Source: DATBGO01 sp963695645 (GTDB lineage: Bacteria; Actinomycetota; Actinomycetes; Streptosporangiales; Streptosporangiaceae). Taken from it: a stretch of 64,000 nucleotides of DNA. Positions 1 through 8,018 of this stretch are shown here, piece after piece; position 1 is the first letter of the stretch; each line of letters opens with the position of its first letter. The notes beneath the pieces are model-generated. The model saw only the letters and a program-made list of their open reading frames with translations. It searched no databases and was not told the DNA's origin. Made by a program: the position numbers and the translations under genes. The stretch covers positions 1,116,001 to 1,180,000 of the forward strand of contig CAVOHC010000012.1 in the NCBI GenBank assembly GCA_963695645.1, in the 5' to 3' direction.

Positions 1-427
1 ACCCGGCCCAGGAGAGCCGACTGCGCAGCTGGTGCCTGAGTTCCCTCTTGGCATGAGGCACCGTGACGATCAGCACGAGCCAGGTCTGGTCCCATGCGGG
101 CTGTTCGCGGCCGAACGAGTAGATCCGGTCGGCTCCATGTGTCAGCAACGCGCGGCCTGCCTCGGTCAGGTCCCAGCGCACCCGCCGGCCCTGCCGATGC
201 GAGATAAGCCAGCCTTCGGCGGCGGTACGGGCCAGGGCCTGGCGCGCCGACTTCTCCTCGACTGCGAACATCGCGAGTGCGCGGATCAAGACCGACGTCC
301 AGACCGCGCCGTCGCGCGGCAACACGAATTCGCCCAGCAGGGTCATCAGCAGCGACCTGGAACTGGCCTCGCCAACCTCCCGCCGTCGGCTGAGGACCGG
401 CCGACTGACATCGAGCGCAGTTCCCAT
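1..427 (-). CDS. PaaX-like transcriptional regulator, 3' part cut off by window edge
   Basis: The minus strand reads from an ATG at 425-427 (MGTALDVSRPVLSRRR) to the window edge without a stop. The N-terminal winged-helix region contains FVLPRDGAVWTSVLIRAL, then SARQALARTAAEGWLIS, then GRRVRWDLTEAGRALL and RIYSFG. This order is the signature of the PaaX family, whose founding member represses phenylacetate catabolism by sensing phenylacetyl-CoA. About 142 of the usual 250-300 residues are visible, so the ligand-binding half is missing. The target genes are not in the window. A promoter-like sequence lies directly upstream and predicts a leaderless mRNA. Family assignment is firm; the effector is unknown. 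Confidence 0.8.
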   Translation of the reverse strand, partial: MGTALDVSRPVLSRRREVGEASSRSLLMTLLGEFVLPRDGAVWTSVLIRALAMFAVEEKSARQALARTAAEGWLISHRQGRRVRWDLTEAGRALLTHGADRIYSFGREQPAWDQTWLVLIVTVPHAKRELRHQLRSRLSWAG

Positions 428-435
428 TGGCTAAT

Positions 436-463
436 ACTCTACATCGCCTGCAATTAACGTCAA
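436..463 (-). promoter_or_regulatory. Predicted promoter of the PaaX-like gene
   Basis: Read on the minus strand, TTGACG (458-463) and TAGAGT (436-441) are 16 bp apart. The -10 ends 8 bp before the start codon, so the transcript would be leaderless or nearly so. This is a sequence match only. Confidence 0.5.
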
Positions 464-499
464 ATTGTTGTAGCACGTGGCTCGAGCGTCAACGGCGGT

Positions 500-671
500 G
501 ATGGCACAGACGTCCTGCTGTTCCGGCATCGTGGCGCCCTTCACGCTAGGGATGTCCGGGCTGGGCTAGCGGAACCGGCGGCGCCCCGGGCGGCGATGGC
601 ACAGACGTCCTGCTGTTCCGGCATCGTGGCGCCCTTCACGCTAGGGATGTCCGGGCCGGGCTAGCGGAACC
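500..671. repeat. Direct duplication of a 77-bp noncoding unit
   Basis: Bases 500-576 recur at 595-671, offset 95 bp, with one visible difference (gggctggg against gggccggg). The unit contains GATGGCACAGACGTCC and ends in GGGCTAGCGGAACC. No open frame covers it. It could be a dispersed repeat or the footprint of a mobile element; the window contains only these two copies. Confidence 0.85.
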
Positions 672-699
672 CGCGGGCCGGGCGGCCGGGCTGCGTGAG

Positions 700-1533
700 T
701 CAGGCGGTGGCTGGTAAGAGCCGCTTCCGGTCGGCGCGCTTATTCTCCGCGAGGCCCTCTGGCCTGAGACCGAAGAACATGCCGAACATCGCGCCCAGGT
801 CGAGAATGGCGATCAGGCCGCCGATGTAGGGGCCAGGCCCGCCGAGCCAGGCGAGGTATCCACAGAACGACAGCACGATGATCAGCGCGCCCAAAGCCCT
901 CGGCCTGCCGCTCTGCGCGAGCCGCTCGGGTATCTCGTAGGGAGCCCGGTCGACGTAGTTCTCGGTGGCCGCTTTTTCCTGGGCAATCTTGAGCCACAGG
1001 TCGTAGAGTTCGGGTGCCTGCTCCCGCAGCGCGATGGCGTGCTCGGCGGAGGGTATCTCCGGCGGGGTATCCCTGCCATCGCCCAGCTTGTCCTTGATCC
1101 GCGCCAGCACCATGTCAGCCACGTGATCAACTTCAGCGTCGCTGCTGGCCACGGTGCTTCCAGGCGCCCCGGTGCTGACAGCGGCCCGGCTGCTTGCGGC
1201 CCGGCTGGCTGCGGTCGGGCTGGCTGCGGCTGGGCTGGTTCCGGTCGGGCTGGTTGCGGCTGGGCTGGTTGCGGCTGGGCTGGTTCCGGTCGGGCTGGCT
1301 GCGGCTGGGCTGGTTCCGGTCGGGCTGGTTGCGGCTGGGCTGGTTGCGGCTTGGCTGGTTCCGGTCGGGCTGGTTCCGGCCGGGTCTGCTCTGGTCGGGC
1401 TGGTTCCGATGGGGGTGCCTCCGCTGGATGTCCCGGTGGTCGCGCCGGCCGCTGTGCTGCCGGTGGCGGATACGGACGGGTTGTTTCCGGTGGCGGATTC
1501 CGCTGCCCCCGGCATCCGATCGCTGTCGCTCAC
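700..1533 (-). CDS. Membrane-anchored protein with Thr-Ser-Pro pentapeptide repeats, DUF2335-like C-terminus
   Basis: The protein has 277 residues. Residues about 40-115 are a low-complexity tract of five-residue units (TSPTG, TSPAA, ASPTG) encoded by a 15-bp DNA repeat at 1185-1425. A charged stretch (VDHVADMVLARIKDKLGDG) and a helix with EQAPELYDLWLKIAQE follow. Two hydrophobic segments, ALGALIIVLSFCGYLAWLGG and YIGGLIAILDLGAMFGMFFG, then a short basic tail. Helix plus two membrane segments resembles DUF2335 proteins, whose role is unknown; that match is tentative. The GTG start overlaps the upstream gene's stop (GTGA), so the two are probably translated together. Repeat number may vary between strains. 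Confidence 0.65.
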   Translation of the reverse strand: MSDSDRMPGAAESATGNNPSVSATGSTAAGATTGTSSGGTPIGTSPTRADPAGTSPTGTSQAATSPAATSPTGTSPAAASPTGTSPAATSPAATSPTGTSPAAASPTAASRAASSRAAVSTGAPGSTVASSDAEVDHVADMVLARIKDKLGDGRDTPPEIPSAEHAIALREQAPELYDLWLKIAQEKAATENYVDRAPYEIPERLAQSGRPRALGALIIVLSFCGYLAWLGGPGPYIGGLIAILDLGAMFGMFFGLRPEGLAENKRADRKRLLPATA

Positions 1534-1757
1534 TCGGCTAGGGTCACGCCGCTCTTGTCTCGCGCGTGCGTGACCGCATCGCGATGCGCTGACAGGATCG
1601 TCGCCATCGCCGACTGGAACGGGTCTGCGTCCCGCGGCGGCGGATCCGGGAGGATCGGACGCATCACCCGGTACGTGATCGCACCGGTCAGGTCGAAGAT
1701 CGCCGCGATACCCATGGCGACGGCCAGAACACGGCGAGCCGACCTATCCGTCCGCAT
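1530..1757 (-). CDS. Small single-pass membrane protein
   Basis: This 75-residue protein starts MRTDRSARRVLAVAMGIA and has one hydrophobic segment (VLAVAMGIAAIFDLTGAITY) near the N-terminus, followed by a proline-rich loop and a polar tail. I do not recognise a family. Its stop overlaps the start of the DUF2335-like gene by 4 nt, so the pair is likely one operon and may act together at the membrane. It is short, and only the coupling and the hydrophobic segment support it. Confidence 0.45.
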   Translation of the reverse strand: MRTDRSARRVLAVAMGIAAIFDLTGAITYRVMRPILPDPPPRDADPFQSAMATILSAHRDAVTHARDKSGVTLAE

Positions 1758-1835
1758 GCATGATCCGTGCCCGGATCCGCTCAGCTAAAACTCAACCGGT
1801 AGTCCGGCGGTAATTACCTAATGTCACGGAAGAAC

Positions 1836-2468
1836 CTAGGTTGAGCAGGTCCAGCTGATGAGTCCGGCAATCGCCGGGTTGGATTTCTGGCCGAGCTTGT
1901 GTGCCTCTGAGAAGGCCAGCTCGCCCGAACCGTCCTTCTCAAGGAAGAGCACTTCCTTGCCCGCGGTCTCGCCGCGTATCGAAGCGGCCGGATGAGATGT
2001 GATCTCGTATTCGCTGGTGGCGCCCCCGGTCTTTAGCCAGATCGAATCTGATGTGTCGGTTTGCATCTCGGTCGGAGGGTAAGTGCCCGCGCCATGGAAC
2101 CGGGCCAGTTTCACATCAATCTGCGGATTCTGGGTGACATAGGGCGAAGGGACCGTGAATGTGCCGCCCGGTGCGTCACCCTTGGTGGCCACATCGGCGC
2201 AGCTTTTCACGGCGGTGTCCTTCTCGGTGAAGCTCGCCGTGAACTTCGAGGCGCCGGTCAGCTGGACCTTGCCATGAAACAGCACGCCCGCGGAGTCACC
2301 GGGCGGCATGGTCTGCCCGGTGGGGCTGGCGGACGTCGGGCTCATCGGGCTGCTCCCGGCGCTTGGGGATGGCGAGGCTGAGCTTGAGCAGGCGCCAAGC
2401 GCCAGCGAGATGATCAGCGCGGCGCCGGCCGCCTGCAGGTCCCGGTTCCGTACGATTAAGCGGTTCAT
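1836..2468 (-). CDS. Secreted lipoprotein of unknown function
   Basis: The protein has 210 residues and begins with a lipoprotein signal: basic start (MNRLIVRNRD), hydrophobic core (AGAALIISLAL) and lipobox LGAC with the lipidated Cys at position 27. A Ser/Pro-rich linker (28-60) follows. The folded part, about residues 62-210, has two further cysteines (SCADV and SWTCST) that could form a disulfide. I recognise no family. The mature protein should sit on the outer face of the cytoplasmic membrane. A GAGGAG sequence lies about 13 nt before the start. The gene diverges from proS. Confidence 0.75.
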   Translation of the reverse strand: MNRLIVRNRDLQAAGAALIISLALGACSSSASPSPSAGSSPMSPTSASPTGQTMPPGDSAGVLFHGKVQLTGASKFTASFTEKDTAVKSCADVATKGDAPGGTFTVPSPYVTQNPQIDVKLARFHGAGTYPPTEMQTDTSDSIWLKTGGATSEYEITSHPAASIRGETAGKEVLFLEKDGSGELAFSEAHKLGQKSNPAIAGLISWTCST

Positions 2469-2778
2469 TGACGGTGTGACTCCTCTTCGGAAATCGGCAA
2501 GGCTGCCCGGCGCGCCGTCGGCGACGGCCTTGTGGATCGGGCCAGGTTGATCGGGCCAGCGGGCCGGCGGGCCGCCTGGGCGGGGATCACGGTAACCCTA
2601 GACCAATATGACTTTCAGCTTCAGCGTGATTACAACAAGTGAAGCGAGGTACGTCCCGGTCTCGAGCTAGTCCCGGTACGGATATCCGGCTGCCGGCGCC
2701 GGGCCGACGCCATAGACTGCGTTCCTCCGCAATCCCGTTCCGTCAAGCCCGTTTCCGTCAAGCAGAAGGCATCCAGTC
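2469..2778. promoter_or_regulatory. Divergent control region between the lipoprotein gene and proS
   Basis: This 310-bp gap holds the start regions of two divergent genes. A weak promoter-like pair for proS is TGCCGG (2691-2696) and TAGACT (2713-2718), 16 bp apart, which would give a leader of about 55 nt. CCGTCAAGC occurs twice just before the proS start. I see no T-box-like or other structured leader. Confidence 0.3.
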
Positions 2779-4488
2779 ATGCGCTGGTCACAGCTACACA
2801 TTCCCACCCTGCGAGAGGATCCAGCGGACGCGGACGCGGCGAGCCACCGGCTGCTGCTCCGCGCCGGGTTCATCCGCCAACTCATGGCCGGTCACTACTG
2901 CCTGCTGCCGCTCGCGGTCCGGGTCCGGGCCAAGGTCATGGCGATCATCAGGGAGGAGATGAACCAGATCGGGGGACAGGAGTTCTTGCTGCCGTCCATG
3001 CAGCCGGCCCAGATCTGGGAACGGAGCGGGCGGCTGGCTGTCATGGGGGAGGAGATGTTCCGCCTCAAGGACCGCAAGGGCGCGGACGTCGTCCTCGGCA
3101 TGACCCACGAGGAGATCTTCACGACACTGGCGCTCGAGCTGGCCTCCTACCGTGAGCTGCCGCAGATCTGGTATCAGTTCCAGATCAAGTTCCGCGACGA
3201 GCCACGGCCCAAGAGCGGCCTGATCCGGGTGCGCGAGTTCACCATGAAGGACTCCTACAGCTTCGACCTGGACGAGGCGGGCCTGGACGCCTCCTTCACT
3301 TCACACCGCGATGCGTATGAGCGGATTTTCGCCAGGCTGGGCATTCCGGCGATAGCGGTGGAGGCGTCCAGCGGGACCATGGGCGGCAGCGACTCGGTCG
3401 AGTTCGTCTGCCCGTCCGAGGCTGGCGAGGACCTCATCGCCCGCTGCGGCAGCTGCGGGTACGCGGCCAACCTGGAGAAGGCGACGTCGGCCCTGGAGCC
3501 GATCACCGACCAGCCGGGCCCGGCCGTGCCGCAGCGGCTGGCCACCCCTGACGTGCGCACCATCGACGACCTGGCCAAGCTGCACGACATCCCGGCGGAC
3601 CGGCAGATCAAGACGCTGGTCGAGGTGATCGACGGGCAGCTGACTCTCGTGCTGCTGCGCGGTGACCACCCGCTGGCCGACCAGAAGCTCGCGGACGCGG
3701 CCGGTTCCGGCGACATCCGGCCGGCGCAGGCCGACGAGATCCGGGCGGCGCTCGGCGCCTCGCCGGGCAGCCTGGGCGCGGTCGGGGTCACCGACCTGCC
3801 GGTCATCGCCGACCTGGCATTGCAGGGCCGGACGAACATGACCACCGGGGCCAACACCGACGATGTGCACCTGACCGGCGTGGACGTACCAAGGGACATC
3901 ACCGTGGGCCAGTGGGCGGACTTGCGCGAGGTCAGCGCGGGCGAGCCGTGCCCGCGCTGCGGCACGCCGCTGGAGCTGTTCCGGGCCATGGAGGTCGGGC
4001 ACATCTTCAAGCTGGGCCGCAAGTACACCACCGCCTTCGGGGTCTCGGTGCTCGGCCCGGATGGCACCGCCATCACGCCGATCATGGGCTGCTACGGCAT
4101 CGGCGTGGAGCGCGCGATCGCCGCGATCGCCGAGGTGCACCACGACGAGGCGGGCCTGACCTGGCCGGTACAGGTCGCGCCGGCCGAGGTGACCGTCATC
4201 CTGCTGTCGACCCGGGACTTCGCGGCCAGGACCGCCGCTCAGTCGCTGCACGACGGGCTACTCGCTGCGGGGGTCGACGTGCTGCTCGACGACCGGGACG
4301 AGCGCCCCGGGGTGAAATACCGCGACGCCGAGCTCACCGGGATTCCGTACCGGATCAGCGTCGGCAGCCGGGACCTTGCCGAGGGCGTGGTGGAGATCAC
4401 CAGCAGGGCCAGCGGAGACCGAGAACGGGTCCCGGTGGCCGACGCCATCTCGCGGGCGCGGCAGCTCATCGCCGGGCCGCGGGCCTGA
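2779..4488 (+). CDS. proS: Prolyl-tRNA synthetase, bacterial type
   Basis: ProS charges tRNA-Pro with proline in the cytosol. The 569-residue protein has the bacterial layout: a class II catalytic core starting MRWSQLHIPTLRE, with motif 1 around AGHYCLLPLAVRVRAKV, motif 2 around KFRDEPRPKSGLIRVREF, and motif 3 with CYGIGVERAIAAIAE. The YbaK-like editing insertion lies at about residues 230-390 (VRTIDDLAKLHDIPADRQIK onward). The C-terminal anticodon-binding domain includes DVLLDDRDERPGVKYRDAEL. Length and motif order are normal. The last four codons lie inside a long inverted repeat. Start chosen because AGAAGG lies 8 nt upstream and the N-terminus matches the family. Confidence 0.97.
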   Translation: MRWSQLHIPTLREDPADADAASHRLLLRAGFIRQLMAGHYCLLPLAVRVRAKVMAIIREEMNQIGGQEFLLPSMQPAQIWERSGRLAVMGEEMFRLKDRKGADVVLGMTHEEIFTTLALELASYRELPQIWYQFQIKFRDEPRPKSGLIRVREFTMKDSYSFDLDEAGLDASFTSHRDAYERIFARLGIPAIAVEASSGTMGGSDSVEFVCPSEAGEDLIARCGSCGYAANLEKATSALEPITDQPGPAVPQRLATPDVRTIDDLAKLHDIPADRQIKTLVEVIDGQLTLVLLRGDHPLADQKLADAAGSGDIRPAQADEIRAALGASPGSLGAVGVTDLPVIADLALQGRTNMTTGANTDDVHLTGVDVPRDITVGQWADLREVSAGEPCPRCGTPLELFRAMEVGHIFKLGRKYTTAFGVSVLGPDGTAITPIMGCYGIGVERAIAAIAEVHHDEAGLTWPVQVAPAEVTVILLSTRDFAARTAAQSLHDGLLAAGVDVLLDDRDERPGVKYRDAELTGIPYRISVGSRDLAEGVVEITSRASGDRERVPVADAISRARQLIAGPRA

Positions 4489-4522
4489 GGTCCTGCGCGC
4501 AGGACCTCAGGCCCGCGGCCCG
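4473..4522. terminator. Perfect 25-bp inverted repeat, probable bidirectional terminator
   Basis: Bases 4473-4497 and 4498-4522 are exact reverse complements with no loop bases between them. The repeat begins inside the proS coding end, includes its TGA (4486-4488) and stops 7 bp before the stop of the opposing gene. There is no T-tract. The position between convergent genes suggests it ends transcription from both sides. Confidence 0.75.
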
Positions 4523-4528
4523 CCCCGG

Positions 4529-5761
4529 TCAGCGCTTGTATTCGAGAATGGCGGCGGCGATACCGCGGCCGAGATTGTCCCTCCGGTGCGTGAACCCGAC
4601 GCCCAGGGCGTTGATGCTGTGCGGGATGGCCGCTACGGCAAGAATGTTGAGCTTGCGGCCGCTCACCGGCATCGAGACCGGCAGCAGGTGCCCGCCCGAG
4701 TAGCGCAGCATCTGGAACGGTATCCCGTCGGCCGACGGAACCGGGATCCAGAGGCCGCCGCTGCCGTCCGGGATGACCTGTGCCGGGTTGCCTGACAAGC
4801 GCCGGGCCACCTGGCTCCAGGCATGCCCGTTGTAGCGCAGCAGCACGGTCGGGCCGCCTTCGTCCTGGCGGCCGCCCGTGCCGACGGCCCACACGTTGCT
4901 CCGCGAGCGAGCGTAGATGCCGACCAGGCTGGAGTGGCTGAGCGTAGTGTCGGCGGGCAGCAGGCTCGCCACCGAAGTCCGTGACCAGATGTGCCCGTTC
5001 CAGTGCGCCACGCTGGTCCCGCCGACGGCCCAGACGCTGCGGTGCGAGAGCGCACTTCCGGCGGTGAGGCCGTGGCCAGAGGCGATACGCGACCAGCTGT
5101 GCCCGTTGTAGTGCCAGGCACCGCCATGGCCGGGGAAGGACGGCGAGGCGAATGCCCACACGTCGGTTGAGCTGATGACGGTCACGGCGTCGATGTCGGT
5201 GCGGAACGAACCGGTAGCAGCCCAGCTGCTGCCATTCCAGTGCAGGGCTCTCGACCTGGATCCGTTGAACGTGGTCGCCCACACGTCACCGGGGGAAGAC
5301 GATCCGGCAGCCGTGACTTGCTCGCCGGTGCGGCCGGCGAACGAGACCTTAGTCCAGGCTGAGCCGGTGAGCCGCCAGGCGACCGGCTTCGCCGGGCTCG
5401 CTTCAAAGGCCTCGAAGGCCCATGCACTTGACTTGCTGCTGGCCGTGACCGCGGTGAAGTTCGGGCCGCCGCTGCCATGGACGGTCTTGACGAACTTCCA
5501 GGACGAGGCGGCGGCCGGGACGGGTGCGGCGGACGCGCTCAGCGGGACGGCAACCGCGCAACCGACGGCGGCCACCATCGCGGCGGTCACCACGGCGGCA
5601 CGGGAGGCGCGCCGCCGGCGTCCCTTGCCGCTGGGCGGGTCGAGCTGTGCGTCGGCCGCCTCGCGCGCGTCCCCGGCTGGGGCCGTGGCCGGGGCGGGGA
5701 CACCCACAACCCGCTCGTTCTGGCTGCTCAGGTTGGACCAGTCCATGCTGCTGTCTGACAT
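4529..5761 (-). CDS. Secreted or membrane-anchored beta-propeller-like protein
   Basis: The 410-residue protein has an N-terminal cytoplasmic segment (MSDSSMDWSNLSSQNERVVG), a basic patch (GKGRRRRASR) and one membrane or signal segment (AAVVTAAMVAAVGCAVAVPL). The exported part contains repeated blocks with VWAV or VWAF followed by a WNG or YNG..W element (HWNGSSW, HYNGHSW, HWNGHIW, RYNGHAW). Such repeats usually fold as a beta-propeller. No catalytic motif is visible, so a binding or structural role outside the cell is likely. An upstream in-frame ATG would add 50 residues, but GGAGAA six bases before 5761 supports the start given. It converges on proS. Confidence 0.7.
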   Translation of the reverse strand: MSDSSMDWSNLSSQNERVVGVPAPATAPAGDAREAADAQLDPPSGKGRRRRASRAAVVTAAMVAAVGCAVAVPLSASAAPVPAAASSWKFVKTVHGSGGPNFTAVTASSKSSAWAFEAFEASPAKPVAWRLTGSAWTKVSFAGRTGEQVTAAGSSSPGDVWATTFNGSRSRALHWNGSSWAATGSFRTDIDAVTVISSTDVWAFASPSFPGHGGAWHYNGHSWSRIASGHGLTAGSALSHRSVWAVGGTSVAHWNGHIWSRTSVASLLPADTTLSHSSLVGIYARSRSNVWAVGTGGRQDEGGPTVLLRYNGHAWSQVARRLSGNPAQVIPDGSGGLWIPVPSADGIPFQMLRYSGGHLLPVSMPVSGRKLNILAVAAIPHSINALGVGFTHRRDNLGRGIAAAILEYKR

Positions 5762-5921
5762 CAGGTTCTCCGGATGAGGCGGCTCACGTCCGGGCGCCTG
5801 CTGGCTCGGCCCGGACGTCTTCATCCCTAAGACCCGCGAGCGGCCAGCCGAGTAGCAACTTTCAGGTAACGAGTTAATAACTGTCTGTGCCCGTCCTGTC
5901 AGCCATGCCATTTAGCCCAGG

Positions 5922-7310
5922 TCAGAGCCTGGACCAAGCCTCCGTAAGCACGCCGCGCAGGATCTGCTCCATCTCGTCGAAGTGCTCCTGGGTGCAGGTG
6001 AGCGGCGGGGCGAGCTGGATCACCGGATCGCCGCGGTCGTCGGCACGGCAGACCAGGCCGGCGTCGAACAGCGCCGGAGAGAGGAAACCGCGGAGCAGCC
6101 GCTCGGACTCCTCATCGGTGAAGGTCTGCTTGGTGGCCTTGTCCTTGACCATCTCGATCCCGTAGAAGTACCCGTCGCCTCGGATGTCGCCGACGATCGG
6201 CAGCTCATGCAGCTTCTCCAGGGTCGCCCGGAACGCGGCCTCGTTGGCACGGACGTTGCCGAGCAGGTCTTCCTTCTCGAAGACGTCGAGGTTGGCCAGC
6301 GCGACCGCGCAAGAGACGGGGTGCCCGGCGAAGGTGACCCCGTGCAGGAAGGTGGAGTGCCCGCCGGAGAACGGCTCCATCAGATGGTCGGCGACGATCA
6401 TGCCGCCGAGCGGCGAGTAGCCGGACGTGACCCCCTTGGCGAAGGTGATGATGTCCGGCTGATAGCCGTAGCGCGCCGAGCCGAAGTAATAGCCCAGCCT
6501 GCCGAACGCGCAGATCACCTCGTCGGAGACGAGCAGCACGCCGTACCGGTCGCAGATCTGCCTGACCCTGGTGAAGTAGCCGGGCGGCGGCGGGAAGCAG
6601 CCGCCGGAGTTCTGCAGCGGCTCGAGGAAGACCGCGGCGACCGAGGCGGGCCCTTCCCTGAGGATCGCCCGCTCGATCTCATCCGCCGCCCAGCGGCCGA
6701 AGGCCGCCAGGTCATCGGCGACAAACTCGGGTGCCCGGTAGAAGTTGGTGTTCGGCACCCGGACCCCGCCTGGCGGTAGCGGCTCGAACGGCGCCTTGAT
6801 GTCGGCAAGCCCGGTGATGGCGAGCGCTCCCATCGAGGTGCCGTGATAGGCGATGTCCCGGCTGATCACCTTGTAGCGGCCGGGCTCGCCGACTGCCTTG
6901 AAGTACTGCTTGGCGAGCTTCCAGGCGGCCTCCACCGCCTCCGAGCCGCTGGTTGTGAAGAACACCCGGTTAAGGTCGCCAGGAGCAAGATCGGCCAGCC
7001 GCTCGGCCAGCTCGATGGCGCGGAGGTTCGCGTAGGACCAGAGCGGGAAGTAGGCAAGCTCGCTGCCCTGCACGGCCGCCGCCTCGGCCACTTCCTTGCG
7101 GCCATGACCGATCTGGCTGACGAACAGCCCCGACAGCCCGTCCAGGTAGCGCTTGCCGTGCTGGTCGTAGACGTACTGACCGGATCCGCGCACGATGACC
7201 GGTATGTCAGCATCCGCGTAGGAGGACATGCGGGTGAAATGCAGCCACAGGTTGCGCTTGGCCGCGGCCTGCAGAGCTACGATGTCGATCTTGTCTGGCT
7301 GAGCCGTCAT
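5922..7310 (-). CDS. Class III omega-aminotransferase, probably putrescine or beta-alanine:pyruvate
   Basis: This 462-residue PLP enzyme moves an amino group from a terminal amine or omega-amino acid to a keto acid such as pyruvate. Family marks include YLDGLSGLFVSQIGHG, the cofactor-binding TTSGSEAVEAAWKLAKQYF, YHGTSMGALAITG, the aspartate motif LLVSDEVICAFGRLG, and the Schiff-base lysine in ITFAKGVTSGYSPLGG. The motif set resembles SpuC-type putrescine-pyruvate and beta-alanine-pyruvate enzymes. The start is at 7310, where ATGA overlaps the stop of the Lrp gene, so the two are coupled. The divergent PatD-like dehydrogenase favours putrescine, while the pyrimidine genes nearby leave beta-alanine open. 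Confidence 0.85.
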   Translation of the reverse strand: MTAQPDKIDIVALQAAAKRNLWLHFTRMSSYADADIPVIVRGSGQYVYDQHGKRYLDGLSGLFVSQIGHGRKEVAEAAAVQGSELAYFPLWSYANLRAIELAERLADLAPGDLNRVFFTTSGSEAVEAAWKLAKQYFKAVGEPGRYKVISRDIAYHGTSMGALAITGLADIKAPFEPLPPGGVRVPNTNFYRAPEFVADDLAAFGRWAADEIERAILREGPASVAAVFLEPLQNSGGCFPPPPGYFTRVRQICDRYGVLLVSDEVICAFGRLGYYFGSARYGYQPDIITFAKGVTSGYSPLGGMIVADHLMEPFSGGHSTFLHGVTFAGHPVSCAVALANLDVFEKEDLLGNVRANEAAFRATLEKLHELPIVGDIRGDGYFYGIEMVKDKATKQTFTDEESERLLRGFLSPALFDAGLVCRADDRGDPVIQLAPPLTCTQEHFDEMEQILRGVLTEAWSRL

Positions 7311-7822
7311 CTGGTCCCCCAGCTGTAGGTCTGCTTGCAAAGCTTCAGATACACGAAAGTCTCCGTGGTCGTTACGCTCGGGATGCTGCGCACCCGGCTG
7401 AGGATCTCGAGCAACTGGTCGTCGTCCTCGCAGACGACCTCGATCAGCAGGTCGAACGAACCAGCGGTAATCACCACGTAGTCGATCTCGGCCATACCCG
7501 CGAGCTGATCGGCCACCCGTTCGAGGTCGTCGCCGCACCTGATACCGATCATGGTCTGCCTGCGGAAACCGAGGGTCATCGGGTCGGTCACGGCCACGAT
7601 CTGCATCGCGCCACAGTCAATCAGGCGCTGCACCCGCTGCCGAACCGCTGCCTCGGAGAGGCCGACCGCCTTGCCGATGGCCGCGTAGGACCGCCGGCCG
7701 TCCTGCTGCAGCTGTTCGACTATTCGCTTGGAAATGTCATCCAGGCCGGCCCGACTGCCGCTGTCACCGCTTTGGCGCTGCCGTCCGGCCGAGGAGCCCG
7801 TGGTTTCCGGCGTGCCCGCCAT
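7307..7822 (-). CDS. Lrp/AsnC family regulator
   Basis: The 171-residue protein has a disordered N-terminus (1-26), an Lrp-type helix-turn-helix (LDDISKRIVEQLQQDGRRSY then IGKAVGLSEAAVRQRVQRL) and a C-terminal RAM sensing domain (MIGIRCGDDLERVADQLAG onward, with VVITAGSFDLLIEVVCEDD). Lrp-family proteins bind amino acids or amines and control adjacent transport or catabolic genes, often divergent ones. Here the gene is coupled by a 4-nt overlap to the aminotransferase and diverges from an aldehyde dehydrogenase. It probably controls both, with the amine substrate or a product as ligand (inference). Confidence 0.92.
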   Translation of the reverse strand: MAGTPETTGSSAGRQRQSGDSGSRAGLDDISKRIVEQLQQDGRRSYAAIGKAVGLSEAAVRQRVQRLIDCGAMQIVAVTDPMTLGFRRQTMIGIRCGDDLERVADQLAGMAEIDYVVITAGSFDLLIEVVCEDDDQLLEILSRVRSIPSVTTTETFVYLKLCKQTYSWGTR

Positions 7823-8018
7823 CTGCCTCCTTCGCCAGGCAAAATCGTGCCACGCAAGAGGCGGCTGTCAACCGATTCCGTCGATCCAGGCTGATTGCGC
7901 AACTGATTCACTTGTCGGAGAACAGTTTATCTGCCAGGGTCGAAAGCTCTGACCCTGACCTCGGACAAACCAGCCGCGGCCAGCTGAAGCTGACACATTC
8001 GAACACCGGGAGGCCCTC
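7823..8018. promoter_or_regulatory. Divergent control region between Lrp regulator and aldehyde dehydrogenase
   Basis: This 196-bp region separates the two divergent starts and must hold both promoters. The 8-bp palindrome TTGCGCAA at 7895-7902, within a more AT-rich patch than its surroundings, is a candidate regulator site. A good ribosome site, GGGAGG, lies at 8008-8013 before the dehydrogenase GTG. The operator is a guess. Confidence 0.35.

Noticed and set aside
5922..7538. Longer form of the omega-aminotransferase with 76 extra residues
   Set aside because: The extension lies inside the Lrp gene in another frame; the ATGA overlap at 7310 gives the right start.
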